From NCBI RefSeq assembly GCF_002847285.1, contig NZ_CP025407.1, positions 5,459,001 to 5,523,000 on the forward strand: a DNA stretch of 64,000 nucleotides, in the 5' to 3' direction. The position numbers and the translations under genes are program-made. The notes under the pieces are model-generated. The model did no database searches and was not told the DNA's origin. It worked only from the letters and a program-made list of their open reading frames with translations. Below, piece by piece: positions 8,503-15,646 of the stretch (within the stretch, counting starts at the first letter, position 1; each line of letters starts with the position of its first letter). This DNA is from Streptomyces sp. CMB-StM0423 (GTDB taxonomy: Bacteria; Actinomycetota; Actinomycetes; Streptomycetales; Streptomycetaceae).

Positions 8503-9270
8503 TCAGCAGCTCGGTACGCCGCCGCCCGACTCCAGCGCCTTCAGCGACGTCACCGCGTCCGACAGCTTCTCCACCGGCACCAGCCGCAGCCCCTCGGGCA
8601 GCTCCGACTGCGCGTCGGCGCACTCCGCCTTCGGCACCAGGAACACCGTCGCGCCGTCGCGCTTGGCGGCCTGCGTCTTCAGCGGTACGCCGCCGACCGC
8701 GCCGACGGTGCCGTCCCGCGCGATCGTGCCCGTACCGGCGATGACCCGGCCGCCGGTCAGGTCGTCGGGGCCGAGCTTGTCGACGATCCCCAGGGCGAAG
8801 AAGAGCCCGGCGCTGGGCCCGCCGACGTCGGTGAGGCGCAGCTCGACGTCGACGCTGCCGGGCTTGCGGCCGAGGTGGTTCAGGGCGGCGGTGACGGCGG
8901 TGTTCTGGGACTCGCGCATCTGCTCCGCGTTGTACTCCCGGATCTCCTTGCGGGAGTCGCCCACCGGATACACGGCCTCCTTGGGCATCACGGCCTCGTC
9001 GGTGGCGAACCAGCCGGTGGCGATGTCCGCGAGCCGCAGATCGACCTCGGGTCCGGTCGCGGCGATCGTCGTCATCCGCAACTCGCCGTCGGTGGCGTGC
9101 TGTTCCGCGCCGGAGACGGTGATGACGGGGCTGCCCTGGTGGTCGCCGAGCACGTCGGCGGTCATCCCGGGCTTGGCCAGCGAGAAGGGCAGCGGAGCGA
9201 ACGCCGCGGCGGCGATCAGCCCGGCGACGGGCGCGGCACAGAGCGCGAGGGTCACACGACGAGGTGGCAC
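8503..9270 (-). CDS. Exported Lon-type (S16) serine protease without ATPase or PDZ domain
   Basis: A 255-residue protein with one N-terminal membrane/signal segment (residues about 6-28) and a C-terminal Lon proteolytic domain. The catalytic pair is Ser153 in DVGGPSAGLFFALG and Lys198 in VGGVPLKTQAAKRDG. There is no AAA+ module, and the PDZ domain normally found between anchor and protease in YlbL-type proteins is not evident. It probably acts at the outer face of the membrane. GTG 9270 is chosen for the run of Gs just upstream and because it keeps the signal segment whole; a second GTG five codons in is possible. The downstream neighbour is an IclR gene on the same strand. Confidence 0.85.
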   Translation of the reverse strand: MPPRRVTLALCAAPVAGLIAAAAFAPLPFSLAKPGMTADVLGDHQGSPVITVSGAEQHATDGELRMTTIAATGPEVDLRLADIATGWFATDEAVMPKEAVYPVGDSRKEIREYNAEQMRESQNTAVTAALNHLGRKPGSVDVELRLTDVGGPSAGLFFALGIVDKLGPDDLTGGRVIAGTGTIARDGTVGAVGGVPLKTQAAKRDGATVFLVPKAECADAQSELPEGLRLVPVEKLSDAVTSLKALESGGGVPSC

Positions 9271-9329
9271 GCCCCCCAATCTAAGGCCAGGGGACACCCG
9301 GCGTCGTACGGCCTCCCCGCTCGTACCGG

Positions 9330-9989
9330 CTACCGCAGGGCCTGGGCCACTTCGCGGGCGGCCGAGACGACGCGGGGGCCGACCTCGCCCGGGACGATCT
9401 CGTGCAGCATCACCACGCCCACGCTGCCCTCTATCCCCGACACCCCCAGCAGCGGGGCCGCCGCGCCGCTCGCGCCCGCCTCCAGTTCGCCGTGCGTCAG
9501 GGCCAGCGCCAGCTCCGCGTCCGTCTCGCACGCGCCCGGGCCGAGGCCGCGGCCCTTGAGTATCGCCCGGCCCGCCGCGCCCTGGTCCAGGGCGTGCCGG
9601 AAGCCGGCCCGGTAGGCGACGTGGTAGTCGGTCCAGCTCGGTTCGACGACCGCGACGGCCAGCGCCTCGCTGCCGTCGACCAGCGTCAGGTGCGCCGTCG
9701 CGCCGACGTCCTCGGCGAGCGCGCGCAGCGCCGGCAGCGCCGCCTCGCGTACCAGCGGGTGCACCTGCCGGCCCAGCCGCAGCACCCCGAGCCCGACGCG
9801 CGCGCGGCCCCCGAGGTCGCGGCGGACGAGGGCGTGCTGTTCCAGGGTCGCGAGCAGGCGGTACACCACGGTGCGGTTGACGCCCAGTTTGTGCGACAAC
9901 TCGGTGACGGTCAGGCCGTGGTCGGTGTCGGCGAGCAGCTTGAGCACGCGGAGTCCACGGTCGAGGGTCTGGGAGGTCTCTGCGGGCAC
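9330..9989 (-). CDS. IclR-family transcriptional regulator
   Basis: A 219-residue IclR protein. The winged HTH is at residues about 8-65 (LDRGLRVLKLLADTDHGLTV, ELSHKLGVNRTVVYRLLATLE), followed by an effector-binding domain (AEDVGATAHLTLVDGSEALA, HALDQGAAGRAILKG, GVVMLHEIVPGEV). The start is GTG 9989 with GAGGAGG four bases ahead. It is divergent from the AraC-type gene at 10297. The effector is unknown. Confidence 0.92.
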   Translation of the reverse strand: MPAETSQTLDRGLRVLKLLADTDHGLTVTELSHKLGVNRTVVYRLLATLEQHALVRRDLGGRARVGLGVLRLGRQVHPLVREAALPALRALAEDVGATAHLTLVDGSEALAVAVVEPSWTDYHVAYRAGFRHALDQGAAGRAILKGRGLGPGACETDAELALALTHGELEAGASGAAAPLLGVSGIEGSVGVVMLHEIVPGEVGPRVVSAAREVAQALR

Positions 9990-10296
9990 GCCGCCTCCTC
10001 AAGTGATGTGCGGCCCTTCCCGCGCCGGCGCACCCGTCCCTTGCAGCCCCGGCGTCTGGAGCCGCCGGCCCCAGGTGGCACCGGCATGTGTCCGCGGCGG
10101 CTCTGCCGCGGATCTCGGAGCCCCGCCTCCGCCTGCTCGGCGGGGGTGTGCGGAAACCTAGCGAGCGGCACCGCTCAGCGGAAGACCCCGTCCAGAATCC
10201 GGTCAGGATCTTGCACGTCCGTCGCTTTCCGTGATCGTTGCGCCTGGCGCAATGCCCGTGAATGGCCGGATTAAGCCCACATGAAAGAATCGTGCC
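9990..10296. promoter_or_regulatory. Divergent IclR/AraC intergenic region with a TTGCGCC-T-GGCGCAA palindrome
   Basis: These 307 bases hold no convincing gene. The perfect palindrome at 10238-10252 (7-base arms, one-base spacer) lies 45 bases before the AraC-type start and is the best candidate operator. A GC hairpin (CCGCGGCGGC...GCCGCGG) lies around 10095-10120. No promoter boxes could be assigned with confidence. Confidence 0.35.
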
Positions 10297-11367
10297 ATGA
10301 CCGGCTCCGCAGAGACTTCCCCCACCGGACCGCACCGCGTCGCCGTCCTCGTCCGGGACGGCGTGATGCCTCTCGAACTCGGCCTCGTCCACCAGATGTT
10401 CGGCTCCGCCGAGGCCGGGGGGCGGCGGCTGTACGAGGTGGTCACCTGCGCGCTGCGGCCGGGCCCGGTGCGTACGGACGCGGACTTCCCGGTGCTCGTC
10501 GAGCGCGGCCCGGAGGCGCTGGACGGGGCCGGGACCGTCGTGGTGCCCGCGTCGCATGCCGAGGACGCAGTCGAGAGCGCAGTCGAGAGCGCGGTCGAGA
10601 GCGCGGGCGCGGACGGGACCGGGGGCGCCGGGCGCGGGGAGCCGTCGGCCGCGCTGCGGGCGGCCCTCGGGCGGGTGCGGCCGGACGCGCGCGTGGCGTC
10701 CGTCTGCACCGGCGCGTTCGTGCTCGCCGCCGTGGGCCTGCTCGACGGGCGCCGGGCCACGACGCACTGGAAGTCCGCCGAGCTGTTCCGCCGCCGCTTC
10801 CCCGCCGTACGGCTCCAGCCCGACGTGCTCTACACCGAGGACCGCGGCGTCCTCACCTCCGCGGGCGAGGCCGCCGGCATCGACCTGTGCCTGCACATGA
10901 TCCGCGCCGACCACGGCGCCGCCGTCGCCAACGACGTCGCCCGCCGCACCGTCGTGCCCCCGCACCGCGACGGCGGGCAGGCGCAGTACGTGTCCCGGCC
11001 GGTGGCCGGGCCGGAGCTGGGCACCACCGGCCGCGCCCGCGCCTGGGCGCTGGCGCACCTCGACCGCCCCATCGCCCTGCGGGAGCTGGCCGCGCAGGAG
11101 TCGATGAGCGTACGGACCTTCAGCCGCCGGTTCCGCGAGGAGACCGGTGTGACGCCGCTGCGGTGGCTCACCGGGCAGCGCGTCGAGCGGGCGCGGCACC
11201 TGCTGGAGGAGACCGACCGCAGCGTCGACCGGGTGGCGGCGGACGCCGGGTTCGGCACGGCGGCGTCGCTGCGGCAGCACATGCAGGCGGCGCTCGGCGT
11301 CTCGCCGACCGCGTACCGGGGCACGTTCCGCGGGCCGGGGCAGCTTCCGGCGGGGGCGGCGGCGTAG
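10297..11367 (+). CDS. AraC-family regulator with DJ-1/PfpI (GATase1-like) sensor domain
   Basis: A 356-residue GlxA-type regulator. The N-terminal DJ-1-like domain (residues about 12-200) includes HRVAVLVRDGVMPLELG, VASVCTGAFVLAAVGLLDG with the nucleophile-elbow cysteine (SVCTG), and RRATTHWKSAELF. The C-terminal AraC domain has IALRELAAQESMSVRTFSRR and VDRVAADAGFGTAASLRQHM. The layout matches AdpA relatives, but length and N-terminus argue against it being AdpA itself. A 12-base tandem repeat inserts a short acidic loop at residues about 91-102. The target is unknown; such genes often control a neighbouring enzyme, but none is obvious here. Confidence 0.9.
   Translation: MTGSAETSPTGPHRVAVLVRDGVMPLELGLVHQMFGSAEAGGRRLYEVVTCALRPGPVRTDADFPVLVERGPEALDGAGTVVVPASHAEDAVESAVESAVESAGADGTGGAGRGEPSAALRAALGRVRPDARVASVCTGAFVLAAVGLLDGRRATTHWKSAELFRRRFPAVRLQPDVLYTEDRGVLTSAGEAAGIDLCLHMIRADHGAAVANDVARRTVVPPHRDGGQAQYVSRPVAGPELGTTGRARAWALAHLDRPIALRELAAQESMSVRTFSRRFREETGVTPLRWLTGQRVERARHLLEETDRSVDRVAADAGFGTAASLRQHMQAALGVSPTAYRGTFRGPGQLPAGAAA
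10567..10602 (+). repeat. Three 12-base tandem repeats within the AraC-type gene
   Basis: GCAGTCGAGAGC occurs twice and GCGGTCGAGAGC once, head to tail, encoding AVES three times. The unit keeps the reading frame. The insert falls in a loop of the DJ-1-like domain and continues into a Gly-rich stretch, so it probably varies between strains. Confidence 0.85.
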
Positions 11368-11439
11368 CGCCGAACGGGGGCCGGGCGCCGCACGGTTGCG
11401 CGGGACGGCGCGGGGGCGCGCAGCGGGGCGTACGGGCGC

Positions 11440-11910
11440 TCACGTATCGCCGGACTCGTCCGACGGCCACGGGTCGCTCAGCCACAACTCGTCCCGCGTC
11501 GCGGGCCCCAGCAGCTCCTCCAGCCCCTCGTCCAGACCGAGCTGAGCCAACTCGGAACCCGGGGGCACGGCCCGCAGCGTGCGCTCCAGCCAGGTGGAGA
11601 CCGCGGCGCTCGGCGCCTCGATGAGCGCGTCCCCGTCCGAGGACGTCAGCGCCAGGCAGATGACGCTCCCCGACCCGGACTTCGTCGGCCAGACCCGCAC
11701 GTCGCCGTGGCCGCACGGCCGGAACACCCCTTCCACCAGCAGCTCCCGGGCGAACGACCATCTCACCGGCGCCGCCGAGCCGATGTGGAAGCTGATGTGG
11801 ACGGCGTACGGATCCGACGACCGGTACGTCAGTCTGGACGGCACCGGAACGCTCCTCTCCGGCGACAGGACGAGTCGCAGCTCCAGTTCGCGTTCCACCA
11901 CGGTCTGCAT
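11440..11910 (-). CDS. ssgG: SsgA-like protein, probably SsgG
   Basis: A 156-residue SALP-family protein: VVERELELRLVLSPERSVPV, SSDPYAVHISFHIGS and APVRWSFARELLVEGVFRP are the family core. SsgA-like proteins occur only in sporulating actinomycetes and guide division and cell-wall events during sporulation; SsgG affects septum placement in S. coelicolor. ATG 11910 is chosen with AGAGG nine bases ahead; earlier in-frame starts add an unlike extension. The SsgG assignment rests on gene order next to RDD and M6-protease genes, recalled from S. coelicolor (SCO2924), so the subtype is less certain than the family. Confidence 0.8.
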   Translation of the reverse strand: MQTVVERELELRLVLSPERSVPVPSRLTYRSSDPYAVHISFHIGSAAPVRWSFARELLVEGVFRPCGHGDVRVWPTKSGSGSVICLALTSSDGDALIEAPSAAVSTWLERTLRAVPPGSELAQLGLDEGLEELLGPATRDELWLSDPWPSDESGDT

Positions 11911-12094
11911 GGTGTGGCACCTCTCTTGTCGAACGTCACGCAGGTCCGACGGGCCTGCGGAGGAAGAGAGGGCCAAACCGTCGCGCTCTTACGCGACTTC
12001 CGCAGACTTCCTCCTATCGTTCGACAAGTCACTTGAGGCGGAACGGGGGTGAGGCGGACCCGGCGGTCCGCCGGTTCTGGTAGATGTGGACCCC

Positions 12095-13848
12095 ATGAGC
12101 GCCCCGACACCACCCTCCGGAGGCGGGATCCCCGGCCCCGGTTATTACCCCGACCCCTCCATCCCGGGCTACGTCCGGTACTGGAACGGTGCGGCGTGGG
12201 TCCCCGGCACCAGCCGCCGTGCCCAAGAGGGCGAGGAGCAGCCGGCCGCGGACGTGCAGGAGACCGCCGACGCGGAGTCCGCGAGCGCGGGCGGCGCGGA
12301 GAGCCCCGCGGACGCCGCGCCCGCGGAGCCCGCCGCCCCGGGCCCGTCGCTGAGCGAGACCGGCCCGGTCTTCCTCGACGAGGAGGAGCCGCGGGACTCC
12401 GTGCCCTCCTCCCGCGGGCGGCACGCGCGCGGGGGCGACGACGCGGACGGCGTACGGGACGCAGCCGAGCGGGCCGCGTCGGCCGAGCCGCCGGCGGCCG
12501 CCGAGGAGCCGGCGGACGCGCGGGGCGCGTGGCAGGCGGTCGACGTCGTGGACGTGGCGGACCGGGCCGAGAGCCGCGTCGCCTGGGGCGCGCAGGACCC
12601 GCCGGCGCTCACCGTGCCGGCCGAGCTGGGCGGCGGCGCGCCGGAGCCGGGCCGCGCCGAGGAGGAGCCCCGGCTGCCCGCCGCGCGCCGGGCGGACGAC
12701 GCCGGGGCCGCGGACGGCGGCGCCGGGCAGGAGGGCGGACAGGCCACGCCCGGGACGTACGGGCAGGACCGGCCGGGCGTGCCGCTCGGGCGTGACCCGC
12801 GCGTCGGGGGCGGCTCGTGGGGCGAGCAGGTGCGCCGGCTGTCGGGGCCCGCGCCCGTACCGGCACCCGGGACGCCTGGGGAGACGCGCGAGGAGGCCGA
12901 CACCGGGGCCGGGTCAGGGTCCGGGTCCGGTGTGGGCTCCGGGGCCGCCGCCTCCGGGTTCGGGCAGGGGGCCGCCGACCCGCGGCAGGCCGCGGCGGCG
13001 TACGCGCCCACCACGCCCGACGCCCTCCCCGCGCCCACCACCCCCGACCTGCCGCAGGCGCGTCCGGCGCCCACGGCCCCGGACGTACCGGTGGCCCCGC
13101 CGTCGCCGACGACGCCCGAACTCCCGCAGCCCCGGCCCGCACAGCCGCAGCTCGCGCCGCAGGGCGGCCACGCGGCGCCGCCGCTGACCCCCGCCGCGCG
13201 CACGGCCCCGCCCCCACCCCGCAGCAGCCGCCCGCCGCGCAGCTCCCCGAGCGGGCCGCGGCCCGCGCCGAGCTGCCGCAGGGCGGCGGCGGCAGCGAGC
13301 CGCCCGTCGTGCCCTGGCGGCCGCCGGCCAGCGACCCCTTCCTCAGCGCCGCGCAGGGCACCGCGCCGCCCGCCGGGCTCGGCCGCAGGCTCGGCGCCCG
13401 GTTCGTCGACGCGCTGCTGGTCGGCGGCGTGCTCTCCGCGGTCGCGGTGCCGCTGGTGAGCAAGTCCGTGGACCACGTACAGGACAAGATCGACGCCGCC
13501 GAGGCGTCCGGCAAGACCGTGACGGTCTGGCTCATCGACGGCACCACGGGCCCCTATCTCGCGCTCGTCCTCGGCCTCTTCCTCGTGCTCGGCCTCGTCG
13601 TGGAGGCGCTGCCGACCGCGAAGTGGGGGCGTACGCCCGGGAAGAGGCTGTTCGGCGTGCGGGTGCTGGACATCGAGTCGCAGGACCCGCCGGCGACCGG
13701 CTCGGCGCTGCGCCGGTGGCTGACGTACGCGGTGTTCCTGCTGCTGCCGCTGATCGGGCTGCTGAACGTCGTCTGGTGCGCCTTCGACAAGCCGTGGCGG
13801 CAGTGCTGGCACGACAAGGCGGGGCGCACGTACGTGGCGCGCGGCTGA
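12095..13848 (+). pseudogene. DUF2510-RDD membrane protein, reading frame broken near 13206-13220
   Basis: The start (ATG 12095; GTG 12086 also possible) gives a DUF2510 domain, GYYPDPSIPGYVRYWNGAAW. A long Pro/Ala/Glu-rich linker follows in the same frame to about 13200. The continuation (QQPPAAQLPERAAARAEL, then the RDD domain GLGRRLGARFVDALLVGG and WGRTPGKRLFGVRVLDIES) lies in the frame one base back. Coding character switches within a C-rich stretch (13206-13220), as expected from a one-base deletion or homopolymer miscall. The restored product would be about 584 residues with two to three C-terminal helices. It may be intact in the living strain. RDD proteins are poorly understood membrane proteins. 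Confidence 0.75.
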
Positions 13849-13903
13849 GCCGTTCGGCCGCCCCCGGGATGCGGGGCGGTGGCGCCCGGGGTCGACTCGG
13901 TGC

Positions 13904-14923
13904 ATGAGCTCCGACCACGGCGAGGGCGCCGACCCGCACCGCAGCAAGCCCACGCGCTCGCAGCCCCCGCAGAACGGCGCGCCCCCCGGCGGCACGCAGG
14001 GGCAGGAGGCGGAGGCGGAGCCGCCGCCGGGTGAGGAGCACGGGGCACAGGGGGCGCACGGGGCGCGGGGGAGCGGTTCGACACGGCCGGTGGACGGCCC
14101 GACCTCGTCGGAGGGGCACGGGGCGGCACCCCCGCCGCCGCCTCCGCCCACGGGGGGCTCGGGCACGCCGCCGCACGGCGGTGGAGGACCGGAGCACGGC
14201 GGGCTCCCGTCGCACGGAGACAGCGGCGGCGGCGAGCAGCAACAGCCGGGCGCCGCACCGGACTCCGGCCAGGGCACCCCCGGCGGCACCCCGCCGCCCG
14301 GCTCGGGCTCCGGCGGCGGGCACGGCTACGGCCCCCCGCCCTCCGGCGGCTCCCCCTACGACCAGCCCCCCGGCTCCATGCCCCCGCCCCCGCCCCCGCC
14401 CCCGTACGGCGGCGGCCCCGCCGGCTCCGCCTACGGCGCCCCCGATCCCCGGCTCGCCGGGATGCCCCCGCTCGGCGGTCTCGGCCGCCGGCTGCTGGCC
14501 CGCATCATCGACGCCCTGATCGTCTACATCCCGGTGTCGGTCTTCCTCACCCTCATCGGCCGCATCGACGAGTTCGCCGACAGCGACAACACCGGCGCCC
14601 AGTACGCCTGGGGCATCTTCGGCATCCTCGTGTACCTCGTGTACGAGGGCCTGATGCTCACCCGCAGCGGCCAGACCGTCGGCAAGAAGCTCATGGGCAT
14701 CCGCGTCGGCATGCTGGAGAACGGCGCCGTCCCCGCCGGAGGCCCCGGCTGGCTCCGCGCCGCGGTCTACACGCTGCCGGCGATCGTGCCGTGCATCGGC
14801 ACCCTGTTCTGGCTCTACAACGTGCTGTCCTGCACCTGGGACAGGCCGTACCGCCAGTGCGTGCACGACAAGGCCGCCAAGACCGTCGTGGTCTCGACCG
14901 AGGGCCGGCGCTACACCCCCTGA
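13904..14923 (+). CDS. RDD-family membrane protein with long Pro/Gly-rich N-terminus
   Basis: A 339-residue protein. Residues 1-185 are hydrophilic and extremely Pro/Gly/Ser-rich, probably disordered (SYDQPPGSMPPPPPPPPYGG-like runs). Residues 190-330 form an RDD domain with three or four helices: GLGRRLLARIIDALIVYIPV, ILVYLVYEGLMLTRSGQTVG and KKLMGIRVGMLENG. It follows another RDD gene by 55 bases and is closed by a strong hairpin at 14952. RDD proteins have been linked to ion transport in some bacteria, but no function is assigned here. Confidence 0.9.
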   Translation: MSSDHGEGADPHRSKPTRSQPPQNGAPPGGTQGQEAEAEPPPGEEHGAQGAHGARGSGSTRPVDGPTSSEGHGAAPPPPPPPTGGSGTPPHGGGGPEHGGLPSHGDSGGGEQQQPGAAPDSGQGTPGGTPPPGSGSGGGHGYGPPPSGGSPYDQPPGSMPPPPPPPPYGGGPAGSAYGAPDPRLAGMPPLGGLGRRLLARIIDALIVYIPVSVFLTLIGRIDEFADSDNTGAQYAWGIFGILVYLVYEGLMLTRSGQTVGKKLMGIRVGMLENGAVPAGGPGWLRAAVYTLPAIVPCIGTLFWLYNVLSCTWDRPYRQCVHDKAAKTVVVSTEGRRYTP

Positions 14924-14951
14924 CCACAGCCGCCCCCGGGACCGGCACACC

Positions 14952-14987
14952 GAAGCGGCCGGCGACCAAGTGGTCGCCGGCCGCTTC
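14952..14987. terminator. 17-bp perfect hairpin after the RDD gene
   Basis: GAAGCGGCCGGCGACCA and its exact complement flank a two-base centre, with CTG TTCGG following. It starts 28 bases after the RDD stop and faces a convergent small gene, so it probably ends transcription from both sides. Confidence 0.85.
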
Positions 14988-15048
14988 CTGTTCGGTAGGT
15001 GCCTCGGCCGTCCCCCGTGGGCGTCCTCGCGGGCGCCCCCGTGCCGTC

Positions 15049-15333
15049 TCAGTGCGGCGCGGACTGCGCGCCGACCGGCCGCCGGTCCGCCGCGGGTGCG
15101 GCGATACCGTCCGGCCGCGCCGCCACCACGTGCTCCGCCGTCAAGGCGGGAGCGCGGCGGGAGCGCGGCACGGGTGCGGTCAGTGCGACGAGCACTCCGA
15201 GCGCCAGGGCGGTGACGCAGATCGCCACGAGGGCGATGGCTGCGCCGGCCTGCGAGAGCAGCAGCATGGCTGCGGCTGAGGCGATGACTGTGGCCGACCC
15301 GTACAGGATTTGGGTGAGAGTCGGACGCGGCAT
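15049..15333 (-). CDS. Small two-helix membrane protein, unknown function
   Basis: A 94-residue protein. Residues about 8-28 and 30-52 are hydrophobic helices (LYGSATVIASAAAMLLLSQ, AIALVAICVTALALGVLVAL), followed by a basic and Pro/Ala-rich cytoplasmic tail. ATG 15333 has AGGGGGG about five bases ahead. It is convergent with the RDD gene and divergent from the M6 protease. No family was recognised. Confidence 0.65.
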   Translation of the reverse strand: MPRPTLTQILYGSATVIASAAAMLLLSQAGAAIALVAICVTALALGVLVALTAPVPRSRRAPALTAEHVVAARPDGIAAPAADRRPVGAQSAPH

Positions 15334-15646
15334 GGCAGCCCCCCTGGTGGGCTCAGCATCGGTACGGACGGGTGGTGAACGTGCCGAAGGGCGGCCCCGT
15401 GCGTGCAGCCGCCCCCCACTACCCAAGGCGTTGCCCGCCCGGGGATGCAAGTAAGCGTGACCTTACCCACTCGGGGGGTGCACGAGGGGGCGCACGGTGT
15501 CATGCCGGGGTGGGCAATGCCGTCACCAGGGGCTCGGGTGCCGTAGCCCTCTGAAGTGTCCAAGTCAAGACTGTCATTTCTTTGTTCACTCCGGTCGAAT
15601 GCTGGCACACCTATTCGTGCGGCGACGCGGGAGGGACAGCGCAAAC

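Noticed and set aside
8503..11280. A 925-codon open frame on the minus strand across the protease, IclR and AraC genes
   Set aside because: Only the last 255 codons (from GTG 9270) have family motifs; the rest is the shadow of the IclR and AraC genes, with Arg/Gly/Pro-rich noise and wrong codon bias.
10297..11367. AdpA, the master developmental regulator
   Set aside because: The domain layout is shared, but the N-terminus, the inserted repeat and the neighbours differ from what is known around adpA.
13206..13220. Programmed -1 frameshift in the RDD gene
   Set aside because: There is no slippery heptamer with a defined downstream stem that stands out; a one-base error or deletion in the C-rich stretch explains the data more simply.
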